Positions 39,725 through 49,596 are shown, counted from the stretch's first letter. The stretch: 64,000 nucleotides of DNA from Haemophilus pittmaniae (GCF_900186995.1 NZ_LT906463.1:806001-870000); one strand, 5' to 3'. Notes: generated from the sequence alone by a model not told the origin. Made by a program: numbers and translations.

Positions 39725-40867
39725 ATGGATGCAAAATTTGCCCCTTTATTTCAGGAATATCAATTAAATAACGGCGTGACCTTGAAAAATCGTTTGGTGG
39801 TGGCGCCGATGACTCATTTTGGCTCCAATGCAGATGGTACCTTAGGTGCGCAGGAACGTATTTTTATTGGCAATCGTGCGGGTGATATGGGCATGTTTAT
39901 TTTGGCAGCGACCTTAGTGCAAGATGGAGGTAAGGCTTTCCATGGTCAGCCTGAAGCTATTCATGAAAGCCAATTGGCCTCATTGACAGAAACTGCCGCG
40001 CTGATTAAAGCGCAAGGAGCGAAGGCTATTTTGCAAATTCATCATGGCGGTAAGCAGGCAATTACCGAGTTATTAAATGGCCGGGATAAAATCTCAGCCA
40101 GTGCCGATGAAGCCAGTGGCACTCGTGCGGCTACCGCAGATGAAGTGCAATCCTTAATTGCAGCCTTTGGTCATGCGACGGATTTAGCGATTCGTGCCGG
40201 CTTTGACGGTGTGGAAATTCACGGTGCGAATAATTATTTAATTCAACAATTTTATTCCGGCCATTCTAATCGCCGTACCGATGAATGGGGCGGTTCACGT
40301 GAAAAACGCCTGCGCTTTCCATTGGCCGTGGTGGATGCGGTGTTAGCGGTTAAGGCGCAACATCAGGCCGAACAATTTATTGTCGGCTATCGTTTCTCAC
40401 CGGAGGAACCGGAAGAAGCCGGGCTGACCATGCAGGATACTTTTGTATTGTTGGATGCATTAACGGCTAAACCGTTGCAGTATCTGCATGTTTCTCTATG
40501 GGATTTCTATAAAAAAGCCCGCCGCGGAGCCGATACTCAGGCTTACCGCATGCAACTGATTCATCAACGCATTGGGGGCAAACTGCCATTGATTGGTGTG
40601 GGGAATCTGTATTTACCGGATGAAATCTTAGCGGCTTTTAATACCGGTTGGGCGGAATTTATTGCGTTGGGGAAAACGGTGATGATAAATCCGAATATTG
40701 CCGGCCAGATTCTTCGAGGTGAGTGTGCTGATATTGCTCGCGAGATTGATCCGCAACGGGCAGATCATTATGGGTTGCCGGATTTGTTATGGCATTTTAC
40801 CATCAGCGGTACGCAAGCCTGGTTGCCGCCACTCTTGGGACAAGAGCCCCAAATTTTGGATCGCTAA
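39725..40867 (+). CDS. Old yellow enzyme family NADH:flavin oxidoreductase
   Basis: FMN-containing TIM-barrel ene-reductase, 380 residues. FMN/active-site features: NRLVVAPMTHFGS near residue 22, LQIHHGGKQA (about 101-110), the HxxN pair in VEIHGANNYLIQQFYS (about 160-175), and the conserved NRRTDEWGGSREKRLRFPL. It lacks the C-terminal Fe-S and dehydrogenase domains of dienoyl-CoA reductases. The length (380) and GDMGMFILAATLV region place it near YqiG/NamA-like enzymes. Substrates are usually activated alkenes or quinones; none can be named. A terminator-like hairpin precedes the RBS. A strong terminator follows. Confidence 0.87.
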   Translation: MDAKFAPLFQEYQLNNGVTLKNRLVVAPMTHFGSNADGTLGAQERIFIGNRAGDMGMFILAATLVQDGGKAFHGQPEAIHESQLASLTETAALIKAQGAKAILQIHHGGKQAITELLNGRDKISASADEASGTRAATADEVQSLIAAFGHATDLAIRAGFDGVEIHGANNYLIQQFYSGHSNRRTDEWGGSREKRLRFPLAVVDAVLAVKAQHQAEQFIVGYRFSPEEPEEAGLTMQDTFVLLDALTAKPLQYLHVSLWDFYKKARRGADTQAYRMQLIHQRIGGKLPLIGVGNLYLPDEILAAFNTGWAEFIALGKTVMINPNIAGQILRGECADIAREIDPQRADHYGLPDLLWHFTISGTQAWLPPLLGQEPQILDR

Positions 40868-40871
40868 AATA

Positions 40872-40899
40872 AAAAACGCCTGCAATTGCAGGCGTTTTT
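40872..40899. terminator. Bidirectional terminator
   Basis: A 28-bp perfect palindrome: AAAAACGCCTGCAA followed by its exact complement. T-runs on both strands. It separates the oxidoreductase from glpT. Confidence 0.92.
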
Positions 40900-40930
40900 A
40901 GTTTTTATGTTTCAATTATTTAGCACGCGA

Positions 40931-42283
40931 TTATTGTTCTGCGGCCAGTTGTTTTTTGCGCTCTAAACGCAATACGCCCAAGTGGGTCATGTAACAACAG
41001 AAGATACAGCCAGCTACCGCAAATAATAAGAGGTAGAAACCGGCATCCCAACCAAATTTTTCGGCCAAAATACCAAATAATGCGGTACCGGAGAAACTCC
41101 CTAACAAGTAGCTAAGTAAACCGCGTAGACCGGTTGCCGAACCCGCTGCAAAGGAAGGTACAAGCTCAATGGTTTGTAGCGAAGAAAGGAACATCGGTAC
41201 ATAGATTAAGCAGCCGATAATTCCTGCACCGATGGTCACGGTTAATAAATCTGTACCATTCCAGTATACGAACATCGCTGCGCCAACGCCGAATAGGGTG
41301 ATGATGGCAAGTGGCATACGACGTCCTTTGAAATAGGTATCGGTTAACCAACCGGCTAATAGAGTCGAAGGAATTGCGGCCCATTCGAAGATGGCAAATG
41401 CAGTACCCATTTGGGCTTTGGTGAAGCCTTTGGTTTCTAATAGGTATAGTGGTAACCAGGTTAATACACCGAAGCGGATCATATAGGTAAATACATCGAT
41501 GAAAGATACGAACCAGACGTTGATATCTTTCAGAATGTAATCACGGAAGATTTCCCAAGAGCTTAAATTGATATTTTCGTCTTTAGTAACAACCAATTCA
41601 TCCTGTTCATTTTCCAAGATTTTGGACATCGGTGGTAAACCTTCATTGTAGGTACGGCCAACTCCGATGATATAGAAAATCAACGCAACAATTGCTGCAA
41701 TTGCGGTTGGTATGATGAAGTGTGCTGCTTGCCAATGTTCTTGACCAAGCCAAGCGATACTCGCACCGGCAATTGGTGCAACTAAGCCACCGCCCACGTT
41801 ATGTGAAATATTAAAGAATGCGGTAGTCACGCCGCGGGATTTACGCGGGAACCAGTTTGCCAATACGATATAGGCGGGACCAACGCCCATGCCTTGGAAA
41901 ATCCCGTTGAGTAGGCAAAGGAATAAGAACGCCCAGAAGGAGGCGCTAAAGCCCATCATCAAGTTCACGATAGCGGACATGAGTAAACCGAAAATCATAA
42001 AGTGTTTCGGGTTAGATTTATCTGCCATTGCAGACATAAAACCTTTACTTAAACCGTAAACGATTAACATCGCACCGGAAATAAAGCCGATGTCTTTTTT
42101 ACTAAAACCGTATTCGCTGATCAGTTCAGGAGAAGAAAGAAGGAAGTTGTTGCGCAGAATATAGAATGCCGCGTAACCAATAAAAATACCGAATAAAGCA
42201 TGCCATCTTAAACGATTATAACGTGCTCTGACTTCCGCATCCGGCACCGGTGTGCCAGGATTGGATTTAAGAAATGAAATCAT
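40931..42283 (-). CDS. glpT: Glycerol-3-phosphate transporter (organophosphate:Pi antiporter)
   Basis: MFS antiporter of the OPA family exchanging glycerol-3-phosphate for phosphate, 450 residues, 12 helices. Residues shown to bind phosphate in E. coli GlpT are kept: Arg in AAFYILRNNF (R45), His in NISHNVGGG (H165) and Arg in FTYMIRFGVL (R269). The N-terminus YNRLRWHALFGIFIGYAAF is closer to GlpT than to UhpT. Related hexose-phosphate carriers remain possible. No glpQ neighbour is seen. RBS AGGATC precedes the ATG. Confidence 0.85.
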   Translation of the reverse strand: MISFLKSNPGTPVPDAEVRARYNRLRWHALFGIFIGYAAFYILRNNFLLSSPELISEYGFSKKDIGFISGAMLIVYGLSKGFMSAMADKSNPKHFMIFGLLMSAIVNLMMGFSASFWAFLFLCLLNGIFQGMGVGPAYIVLANWFPRKSRGVTTAFFNISHNVGGGLVAPIAGASIAWLGQEHWQAAHFIIPTAIAAIVALIFYIIGVGRTYNEGLPPMSKILENEQDELVVTKDENINLSSWEIFRDYILKDINVWFVSFIDVFTYMIRFGVLTWLPLYLLETKGFTKAQMGTAFAIFEWAAIPSTLLAGWLTDTYFKGRRMPLAIITLFGVGAAMFVYWNGTDLLTVTIGAGIIGCLIYVPMFLSSLQTIELVPSFAAGSATGLRGLLSYLLGSFSGTALFGILAEKFGWDAGFYLLLFAVAGCIFCCYMTHLGVLRLERKKQLAAEQ

Positions 42284-42483
42284 GTGCTGATCCTTTAGAT
42301 TAATAATAACAATACTTTTTTAAGTGAAAAAAGCCGCCACACTATAAAGAAAAAATGAAATGAGTCAACGATTTACAGGTATTACCATACAAAAATAAAA
42401 TTTTTTTCGAGGCGCAATCGGGGAAAAATAGTGATAAAACTGTCGGTTTTAGCAAGGGGAAAAAGGCGGGTTGGTTGTGGGAT

Positions 42484-42559
42484 AAACGCCCAATGGATTT
42501 AATGCGTTTTTCCTAAAACAATACCTAAGTTATTGATTTTATTATGGTTGACTTAAAAA
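42484..42559 (+). repeat. 77-bp IHF-site repeat, copy 12
   Basis: AAACGCCC start, core at 42533-42544. TAAGTTA and TGACTTA flank the core as a stem with one G-T pair. It lies in the 336-bp gap between glpT and the FAD oxidoreductase gene, antisense to both. The rest of this gap holds nothing else that I can identify. Confidence 0.9.
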
Positions 42560-42619
42560 TTGGTGTTGCGGATAAAAAACAGGTGCACTGGTTTTAGGGG
42601 GCGCGCCTGTTTATGTGGA

Positions 42620-43912
42620 TTAACGGTACTTATCGAGGAATTTGTAGTATTGCACGCCGATTTTAGTTGCAAATTTTTTCATCAGACGGCCACCGTAGAA
42701 TGTTGGAACCTTGAGCTGTTCAAAAATAGCTAAACGATGGTCGTCACCTAAAATGGCCTCGGCGACAATTCGTCCGGCCAGGCCGGTAAGCGCCACACCG
42801 TGACCGGAATAGCCATGGGCAAAATAGATATGCGGAGAAATACGCCCAAAATGTGGGGCAGAATTGAGTGTCATATCAATTGGACCGGCCCAGCCGTAGT
42901 CGATTTTTACTGCTTCCAATTGTGGGAACACATGTAGCATATTCGCACGCATGATATTCACCATATTTTTATCGGAGCTGGAATCGCTACCAAACAGCAG
43001 GCGATTGTCTGCGCTGAGACGATAGTAATCGAGCAGAATATTGTTATCACACACCGACATACCGTTATTAATGACGGAATCGGCAAGCGCTTGCGGAAGA
43101 GGCTCGGTGGCAATGATAAAGCTCTCTACCGGCAGAATTTTGCGGTTGATACCGTGGTGAATAGATTTTGGCAATACATCAATATAGGCGTTGGTGGCAA
43201 GAATCACATCCTTTGCACGGACTTTCGCCTGATCGGTTTGTAGCTCAACGATACCATCGGTTTCACGCATATCAATGACCGGTGATTGCTCATAAATTTG
43301 CACGCCGAGATCCAAACAGGCTTTCGCTAAACCTAAGCAATAATTGAGTGGATGTAGATGGCCGGAATTGCTGTCATATAGCCCACCCACATAGATTTCA
43401 CTGCCCAAATGGCGCTGTAATTGGGCTTTATCCCATAATTGCATATGTTGATAACCTAATCGCAGACTGGCTTGTTCGATAGCAACTAGATCTTCCATGC
43501 GGCGCTCATTGAGTGCTAAGGTCGCATAGCCTTTTTTCCAGTCACATTGAATAGCGTATTTAGCGATCCGCTCGTCAATAATATCAATGGCTTCCAACGA
43601 CATTTCCCATAACTTACGGGCATTTTCTTCGCCGAGTAGCTCAATATATTCATCGATGCCGTCTTCAAAACCGTTGATCGCCTGGCCACCACTACGTCCT
43701 GAGGCACCAAAGCCGATACGTGCGCCTTCCAACACAATAACCCGTTTGCCTTTTTCCGCTAATTCTAAGGCGGCAGATAGTCCGAAAAAACCGGCACCGA
43801 CAATGCAAACATCGGTTTCTTCGGATTGGCTTAGGGCTGGTTGTTGTAGGTTTTGATTGCGGGAATCAAAGTAATAGGATTTGACGTGTTCTTGATGGGA
43901 AAATTCTAACAT
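42620..43912 (-). CDS. FAD-dependent amine oxidoreductase (PuuB/DadA-like)
   Basis: A 430-residue flavoprotein of the DAO family. The dinucleotide-binding motif VCIVGAGFFGLSAALELAEK lies at about 36-55, followed by GARIGFGASGRSGGQAINGF, the FAD-loop typical of gamma-glutamylputrescine oxidases (PuuB/OrdL). The C-terminal YFAHGYSGHGVALTGLAGR closes the FAD fold. It likely oxidises a primary or secondary amine. The divergent neighbour is a polyamine-binding protein (potD), which fits a polyamine-derived substrate, but no other puu genes are present. Substrate inferred. Confidence 0.8.
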   Translation of the reverse strand: MLEFSHQEHVKSYYFDSRNQNLQQPALSQSEETDVCIVGAGFFGLSAALELAEKGKRVIVLEGARIGFGASGRSGGQAINGFEDGIDEYIELLGEENARKLWEMSLEAIDIIDERIAKYAIQCDWKKGYATLALNERRMEDLVAIEQASLRLGYQHMQLWDKAQLQRHLGSEIYVGGLYDSNSGHLHPLNYCLGLAKACLDLGVQIYEQSPVIDMRETDGIVELQTDQAKVRAKDVILATNAYIDVLPKSIHHGINRKILPVESFIIATEPLPQALADSVINNGMSVCDNNILLDYYRLSADNRLLFGSDSSSDKNMVNIMRANMLHVFPQLEAVKIDYGWAGPIDMTLNSAPHFGRISPHIYFAHGYSGHGVALTGLAGRIVAEAILGDDHRLAIFEQLKVPTFYGGRLMKKFATKIGVQYYKFLDKYR

Positions 43913-43974
43913 TATGGTTTAACAGCTGTGAAAATTGTCGAAATCTTACCCCCTGGATAAAATATGTCAAATCC

Positions 43975-44003
43975 TTTGCAAATACCCCCCCGATTGCTAT
44001 ACT
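43975..44003 (+). promoter_or_regulatory. potD promoter with a C7 tract in the spacer
   Basis: -35 TTTGCA (43975-43980), exactly 17 bp, -10 TATACT (43998-44003). Seven consecutive C (43985-43991) lie inside the spacer, so slippage would change the spacing. Confidence 0.65.
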
Positions 44004-44042
44004 GCCGATGATTGTTAACCATCGACTCTGGAGGTCAATAAA

Positions 44043-45095
44043 TTGAAAAAATTCCTTACCCGCACAATCAAATCCTTATTCCTTTCCGCCACCGCATTCT
44101 TTGCAGGTACGGCAGCCGCCGAAAAAATCTATGTTTACAACTGGACCGACTATGTTCCTTCCGATTTGGTAGCCCAATTTACCAAGGAGACCGGCATCGA
44201 AGTGATCTATTCCACTTTTGAAAGCAACGAAGAGATGTTTGCTAAATTAAAACTGACGCTGAATAACGGCGAAGGTTATGATTTGGTATTTCCGTCCAGC
44301 TACTATGTGAACAAAATGATCAAGGAAGATATGTTGCAGGGCATTGATCACAGTAAATTGACCAATTTTAAACAGATTCCGGCCAATTTATTGAATAAGG
44401 AGTTTGATCCCAACAATCAATATTCATTACCTTATATTTATGGCTTAACCGGTATTGGCGTGAATGCCGATGAAGTGGATCCGGCAAAAGTGACCAGCTG
44501 GGGCGATTTGTGGAATCCGGAATATAAGGGTAAAGTATTGCTCACCAGCGATTCCCGAGAAGTGTTCCATATTGCGTTGTTACTCGATGGTAAGTCGCCA
44601 AATAGTACCGAGGAAGCCGATATCAAAGCCGCCTATGAGCGTTTGTTAAAGCTACTGCCAAATGTCGCGACCTTCAACTCAGATTCTCCGGAACTGCCTT
44701 TTGTACAGGGGGAAGTGGCGTTAGGTATGTTGTGGAACGGTTCTGCCTACATGGGGCATAAAGAAAATCCAAATCTACAATTTGTTTACCCGAAAGAAGG
44801 GGCGATTTTCTGGATGGATAACTATGCAATTCCGAAAAATGCTCGTAACCCGCAAGCAGCATTGAAGTTTATCGATTTCCTATTGCGTCCGGAAAACGCC
44901 AAAGTCGTTATTGAAAAAATGGGCTTCTCCATGGCTAATGAGGGCGTAAAAGCCTTGCTTGCACCGGAAATTGCTGAAAACACCACGCTTTTCCCTCCGG
45001 CCGAGCAGGTCGCTAAAGGTATTATGCAGGGAGATGTAGGTTCTGCGGTGGATATCTATGAAAAATATTGGAATTTGTTGAAAACCAATAATTAA
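44043..45095 (+). CDS. potD: Spermidine/putrescine-binding periplasmic protein
   Basis: Periplasmic solute-binding protein of a polyamine ABC importer, 350 residues. It starts at a TTG with a strong GGAGG eight bases upstream. No better start exists, since the signal peptide [20 protein letters not shown] with cleavage after AAA begins there. The mature start [20 protein letters not shown] and the [13 protein letters not shown] and [10 protein letters not shown] blocks are typical of PotD. potA, potB and potC are not nearby, so it is an orphan binding protein. A divergent amine oxidase lies upstream and a USS-like hairpin terminator downstream. Confidence 0.93.
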   Translation: MKKFLTRTIKSLFLSATAFFAGTAAAEKIYVYNWTDYVPSDLVAQFTKETGIEVIYSTFESNEEMFAKLKLTLNNGEGYDLVFPSSYYVNKMIKEDMLQGIDHSKLTNFKQIPANLLNKEFDPNNQYSLPYIYGLTGIGVNADEVDPAKVTSWGDLWNPEYKGKVLLTSDSREVFHIALLLDGKSPNSTEEADIKAAYERLLKLLPNVATFNSDSPELPFVQGEVALGMLWNGSAYMGHKENPNLQFVYPKEGAIFWMDNYAIPKNARNPQAALKFIDFLLRPENAKVVIEKMGFSMANEGVKALLAPEIAENTTLFPPAEQVAKGIMQGDVGSAVDIYEKYWNLLKTNN

Positions 45096-45113
45096 TTAGA
45101 TTTGTTGATGAAT

Positions 45114-45142
45114 CAAAGTGCGGCGATAGGCCGCACTTTTTG
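45114..45142 (+). terminator. Terminator after potD, degenerate uptake-signal pair
   Basis: AAAGTGCGGC pairs with GCCGCACTTT, followed by TTGTTTT. Each arm differs from the USS core AAGTGCGGT at the last base. Confidence 0.85.
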
Positions 45143-45287
45143 TTTTCAAGAAAGGGTATTTTTAAAATTTTGTTCTGCTATCCAGAATGTCGCAGGGCAA
45201 CGTCCTTTAATTAATTCAAAAAACGGTACCTTTCTGCTATACTCGCCGCCAATTTTTTTGGTCAATTTATTACAAAAGGCAAAAGCA

Positions 45288-47003
45288 ATGCGTACAAGCA
45301 AATATCTTTTTTCTACCCTGAAGGAAACGCCGGCAGAAGCGGCTATTGTTAGTCACCAATTAATGTTACGGGCGGGGATGATTCGTCCGTTAGCTTCTGG
45401 GCTTTATAACTGGATGCCGACCGGCTGGCGCGTGTTGCAAAAGGTAGAAAAAATTATCCGCGAAGAAATGAATAAAAGCGGTGCGATTGAAATTAAGATG
45501 CCGGTGGTGCAACCGGCGGAATTATGGCAGGAATCCGGCCGTTGGGAGCAATATGGCCCGGAATTATTACGTATTGTGGATCGTGGCAATCGCGATTTTG
45601 TATTGGGGCCAACCCACGAAGAAGTCATCACCGATTTGGTGCGTCGCGAAGTATCTTCTTATCGCCAATTACCTTTAAATCTTTATCAAATCCAAACCAA
45701 ATTCCGTGATGAAGTGCGTCCACGCTTTGGTGTGATGCGTAGCCGTGAATTTGTGATGAAAGATGCTTATTCGTTCCATACTGACAAAGCCAGTCTGCAA
45801 GAAACCTACGATGTGATGTATCAAACCTACAGTAATATTTTTACTCGTTTAGGTTTGGATTTCCGTGCTGTTCAAGCGGATACCGGCTCAATCGGTGGTA
45901 GTGCATCCCATGAATTCCAAGTATTAGCGAATAGTGGTGAAGATGATGTTATTTTCTCCACTGAATCCGATTATGCAGCCAATATCGAATTGGCCGAAGC
46001 AGTTGCTGTCGGAGAGCGTGCCGCACCAAGCAAAGCCATGGAGTTGGTGGATACACCACATGCCAAAACCATTGCCGAATTAGTGGAACAGTTTGCACTA
46101 CCGATTGAAAAAACCGTGAAAACTCTGATTGTAAAAGGGGCAACGGAAGAGCAACCATTAGTGGCGTTAGTTGTGCGCGGAGATCATGAACTCAACGAAG
46201 TGAAAGCAGAAAAATTAGCGGAAGTCGCTTCGCCATTTGAATTTGCCGATGAAGCGCAAATTAAAGCTAAAATCGGTGCCGGTGTAGGTTCCCTCGGGCC
46301 GGTGAAGTTAGATATTCCGGTGATCGTAGATCGTAGTGTGGCGTTAATGTCCGATTTCGCTGCAGGTGCTAATATTGATGGTAAACATTACTTCAATATC
46401 AACTGGGAACGTGATGTAGCATTGCCGAAAGTCGCGGATATTCGTAATGTAGTGGAAGGTGATCCAAGTCCGGATGGTAAAGGTACCCTATTAATCAAAC
46501 GCGGTATTGAAGTAGGACATATTTTCCAATTAGGAGATAAATATTCTGCAGCGATGAATGCCACCGTACAAGGGGAAGACGGCCGTCCGATGGTAATGAC
46601 CATGGGATGCTACGGTATTGGGGTGACCCGTGTTGTGGCCGCAGCGATTGAACAGCATCATGATGAGCGCGGTATTGTATGGCCTTGTGATGAAATGGCT
46701 CCGTTTACCGTGGCTATCGTACCGATGAATATGCATAAATCAGAAAGCGTGCAACAATTTGCGGAAGAGTTATATCAAACTCTATTGGCCGATGGCGTGG
46801 AAGTGATTTTTGATGATCGTAAAGAACGTCCGGGTGTGATGTTTGCTGATATGGAATTGATTGGCGTGCCACATATGCTGGTAATTGGTGAGAAAAATTT
46901 GGCTAACGGCGAGATTGAATATAAGAATCGTCGCAATGGCGAAAAACAAATGATTGCCAAGGATGATTTACTGGCGTTTTTAAAAGCGCAAGTAAAAGCC
47001 TAA
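45288..47003 (+). CDS. proS: Prolyl-tRNA synthetase
   Basis: Class II synthetase charging tRNA-Pro, 571 residues from the ATG at 45288 ([18 protein letters not shown]). The frame is open further upstream but without homology, and TATACT just upstream is a likely -10. Motif 1 region [19 protein letters not shown], motif 2 ([19 protein letters not shown]) and motif 3 ([18 protein letters not shown]) are visible. The YbaK-like editing insertion, which clears Ala-tRNA-Pro, lies between motifs 2 and 3 at about 220-405. This is the bacterial-type enzyme. A strong terminator follows. Confidence 0.98.
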   Translation: MRTSKYLFSTLKETPAEAAIVSHQLMLRAGMIRPLASGLYNWMPTGWRVLQKVEKIIREEMNKSGAIEIKMPVVQPAELWQESGRWEQYGPELLRIVDRGNRDFVLGPTHEEVITDLVRREVSSYRQLPLNLYQIQTKFRDEVRPRFGVMRSREFVMKDAYSFHTDKASLQETYDVMYQTYSNIFTRLGLDFRAVQADTGSIGGSASHEFQVLANSGEDDVIFSTESDYAANIELAEAVAVGERAAPSKAMELVDTPHAKTIAELVEQFALPIEKTVKTLIVKGATEEQPLVALVVRGDHELNEVKAEKLAEVASPFEFADEAQIKAKIGAGVGSLGPVKLDIPVIVDRSVALMSDFAAGANIDGKHYFNINWERDVALPKVADIRNVVEGDPSPDGKGTLLIKRGIEVGHIFQLGDKYSAAMNATVQGEDGRPMVMTMGCYGIGVTRVVAAAIEQHHDERGIVWPCDEMAPFTVAIVPMNMHKSESVQQFAEELYQTLLADGVEVIFDDRKERPGVMFADMELIGVPHMLVIGEKNLANGEIEYKNRRNGEKQMIAKDDLLAFLKAQVKA

Positions 47004-47021
47004 TTGACCAATATGGAAAGC

Positions 47022-47053
47022 AAGCGCGTGACTGTGAAGTCACGCGCTTTTTT
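47022..47053 (+). terminator. Terminator of proS
   Basis: AAGCGCGTGACT/AGTCACGCGCTT stem with a four-base loop, then TTTTTT. Confidence 0.92.
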
Positions 47054-47103
47054 GTTTTCCCCAGAATGAAAGAACCGCTTTTGAACAATGCTATAATTTT
47101 TTG

Positions 47104-47180
47104 ATTTTAAAGTTAACATCAATAAAATCAATGGGTTATATGTTGTTTTTACGAAAACTCATGAAAGTGATAGGGCGTTT
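47104..47180 (-). repeat. 77-bp IHF-site repeat, copy 13
   Basis: Minus-strand copy whose AAACGCCC begins at the yjjI stop codon (47180). Core variant TTGATTTTATTG at 47120-47131. It fills most of the gap between the convergent proS and yjjI genes. Confidence 0.9.
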
Positions 47181-48739
47181 TAAGCATCATTCAAATCGGT
47201 CTTATCCCGTAATTTGCGATCAAATACATCGGCGCATTCATCGGTGCCTGAGCCGTACCAAGTGGTATCGCGTAATACTGCTTCTCCTTGGCGGTATTTG
47301 GCTACTTCACTTTTTTTCACTAAATAACCGGTAACCCGAATTAAATCGGTGTTCTTCAAATAAGTGGTGATATAGCGATAACCACAGGCAAAGGCTCCAT
47401 CAATGATATCGACGATTGCATCTGGATGCTCAAGATAGGTTTGGTCGAAGGCAAATAAATCGCCGGTACCCGCCGGAAAATAACGATGGAATGGAGCCGA
47501 TTGTTTCAAATGGGCAAGTAGGCTTGGTTCTTCGCCGACCCGAATGCGGTGCGCTGGAGCGTTGGCCTTATCTTCCGGATGATTATTGGCACCCACTTGT
47601 GCATGTAATAAATAGCGATTGTGGGTACGTTCCACATAAATCCCCGGATGGGCATCGGTAATTTGTTGCAGTTTGTCCATAATAAGAGTAGCGATTTCAT
47701 CTCCGCGTACACTTTTGCCAAAGGTTTCTGTCAGTCCTTCCTGTTTAAGCAAATGGTTGACCGCATCGGCCAATCCGACGATAGCGATCATAGAGGTGAA
47801 ATTTTGCCGTTGGATAAAGCCTTCTTTGACTAAAAAAGAAGTCTCGAAGAAATGGCTTTGTTCTACTAAAAAACGATGGCGCTTGTCCATGGTGGAAAGG
47901 GCACAGCGAGCGACTCTTGGCAATAATTCCTCAACCATCTCGGCGGTTGTTTGACAGGCACGACCAATGGTGCCTAGTCGTAAACGGGTCAGCGTATAGG
48001 CTCCGCCGCATTCCGGCAATGCATTGTAGCAACTGGCAATGCCGTATTGTTCGCCAAGATCGCGAATGTAATAGGCATCGTTGGCAAAGGAAGGTTTGGA
48101 TACCTGCAAACAGGCTTTAGCCGCCAATTCAGCAAAATCCCGAGGCGTTTTTTGTTTATCGTAACGAATCGTCATATTGGGGGTTGGTGAGGCCAACTCG
48201 ACAATTGCCCGTAAAATCAGCCGACCGGCTCGCGTATCATAAGGCCCGATATCGGCATGGCAGAAAGAATCAGGAATGGTTTTATCCACATGATTTAAAA
48301 AGCGTTTAATTTTGATATAGGCGCTTTCTTCATCTTCGATGAAAGGTTCAAGAAGCTCATCCAGCCGGCCGATATAAACTGGGAATGTGGTGATGGAAGG
48401 CACATGGCTATACAAAATTAATAAACCATCCAAGACCTCATCTAAATCCTTCGGTACCGGTAAATCCAAAAATTGGCAACCTTTTTCTAGGTATACGCGA
48501 TAATCCGGCAGAATATAACGTGGGCGATAAATTGCATAACCCTCATTGAGATCACAGATCATTTGATTTTCGATAAATTGCCATTCTTCATCGCTATAAT
48601 CTAATAATTCACGGGGATCAAAAAGACGTTCGGCAATATTGCCCAGTAGCATAGATTTTTGTTGGTAGGTGAGTTTGTCGGATTTGACGGTATCGAGAAT
48701 ATCTTGTAGGGAGGCGAGCATAGATTGTTCCTTTGACAT
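47180..48739 (-). CDS. yjjI: YjjI family glycyl radical enzyme
   Basis: A 519-residue protein of the YjjI (DUF3029) branch of glycyl radical enzymes, anaerobic enzymes of unknown reaction. The likely radical site is RVTGY at residues 468-472 (Gly471), and cysteines C237 and C244 in YGIASCYNALPECGGAY mark the probable active-site region. Such enzymes need a radical-SAM activase. In E. coli and H. influenzae the partner yjjW lies beside yjjI, but here a repeat and proS follow instead. A CRP-type site and a good sigma-70 promoter lie upstream. RBS AAGGAAC precedes the ATG. Confidence 0.9.
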   Translation of the reverse strand: MSKEQSMLASLQDILDTVKSDKLTYQQKSMLLGNIAERLFDPRELLDYSDEEWQFIENQMICDLNEGYAIYRPRYILPDYRVYLEKGCQFLDLPVPKDLDEVLDGLLILYSHVPSITTFPVYIGRLDELLEPFIEDEESAYIKIKRFLNHVDKTIPDSFCHADIGPYDTRAGRLILRAIVELASPTPNMTIRYDKQKTPRDFAELAAKACLQVSKPSFANDAYYIRDLGEQYGIASCYNALPECGGAYTLTRLRLGTIGRACQTTAEMVEELLPRVARCALSTMDKRHRFLVEQSHFFETSFLVKEGFIQRQNFTSMIAIVGLADAVNHLLKQEGLTETFGKSVRGDEIATLIMDKLQQITDAHPGIYVERTHNRYLLHAQVGANNHPEDKANAPAHRIRVGEEPSLLAHLKQSAPFHRYFPAGTGDLFAFDQTYLEHPDAIVDIIDGAFACGYRYITTYLKNTDLIRVTGYLVKKSEVAKYRQGEAVLRDTTWYGSGTDECADVFDRKLRDKTDLNDA

Positions 48740-48762
48740 TTCTGTAACGAATAACGGGCGTA

Positions 48763-48791
48763 ATTCTATGCAATCAACATCTCCAACTCAA
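48763..48791 (-). promoter_or_regulatory. Promoter of yjjI
   Basis: On the minus strand: -35 TTGAGT (48786-48791), 17-bp spacer, -10 TAGAAT (48763-48768). Two of six positions in the -35 and one in the -10 deviate from consensus. Confidence 0.55.
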
Positions 48792-48801
48792 TTTGAAAAA
48801 G

Positions 48802-48817
48802 AGTGATGATGATCACA
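48802..48817 (-). promoter_or_regulatory. CRP-type operator between yjjI and the YczE-like gene
   Basis: On the minus strand TGTGATCATCATCACT matches TGTGAN6TCACA at 9 of 10 positions. It lies just upstream of the yjjI -35 and about 115 bp before the divergent gene. The centre is about 53 bp before the expected yjjI start point, an uncommon but used spacing. Confidence 0.6.
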
Positions 48818-48930
48818 GTTTAAGGAAATAAAGACGGGCAAGAAAATTTGAATATATCTTATGGCATTTCGATTTTTTACTTTTATATTTTTTCCCGTAT
48901 GATGCTCAGAGTAATAAAAAGAGGGCGATA

Positions 48931-49596
48931 ATGAAAAAAACACGGGTAATCCCCCATACTGAATGGGCGGCTCCTTCCTTATGGTCGGCGAGACCTGCCA
49001 CGATTGGGGTGTTGTTATTCGCATTGACAACCCTTGGCATTGGCGAGGGGTTATTGGTGTTGGCCGATCTTGGCTCGGCTCCCTGGACGGTGCTTTCCCA
49101 AGGTTTGGCGTTAAAAATGGACGTGGGGATCGGGTGGGCATCCTTAGTTATCAGTGTTTTGGTGATGCTGGCGTGGTTTCCCTTACAGTTAAAACCCGGT
49201 TTGGGCACCTTGCTTAATGTTATTGTGATTGCCTTCTTTCTGGGATTGACGACTAAATCCCTATCGCCGCCGACAACCTTATTTAGTCAAATGGTTTTCT
49301 GCTCCAGTGGCATTTTATTATATGGGTTAGGCACGGCATTATATTTGACCTGCCATTTGGGTTCAGGCCCAAGGGATGGTTTGATGGTGGGAATTTGTCA
49401 GCGCTTTCATTGGAAAGTCGGTGTGGTGCGCACCTCCATTGAAGTGACGGTTTGCTTGCTCGGTTTTTTATTAGGCGGCACAGTAGGTTTGGGAACCCTA
49501 TTATTTGCCGCCTGCATTGGTTGGGTGGTGCAATTTTGTTTGACGCTAATCGGCCAGTTGCCACATTTTTCGCACGAAAGGGATAATTTGTCTTAG
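48931..49596 (+). CDS. YczE/YyaS/YitT-like integral membrane protein
   Basis: A 221-residue membrane protein with about five hydrophobic helices and GxG-rich loops (LTTLGIGEGLLVLADLGSAP and LYLTCHLGSGPRDGLMVGIC) typical of the YczE-like family (YitT-related), whose function is unknown. The N-terminus is cytosolic and basic. It is divergent from yjjI and shares the upstream CRP-type site. Its last 51 bp overlap the end of the glycosyltransferase gene on the other strand. RBS GAGGGCG precedes the ATG. H. influenzae HI0522 may be the homologue (from memory). Confidence 0.75.
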   Translation: MKKTRVIPHTEWAAPSLWSARPATIGVLLFALTTLGIGEGLLVLADLGSAPWTVLSQGLALKMDVGIGWASLVISVLVMLAWFPLQLKPGLGTLLNVIVIAFFLGLTTKSLSPPTTLFSQMVFCSSGILLYGLGTALYLTCHLGSGPRDGLMVGICQRFHWKVGVVRTSIEVTVCLLGFLLGGTVGLGTLLFAACIGWVVQFCLTLIGQLPHFSHERDNLS

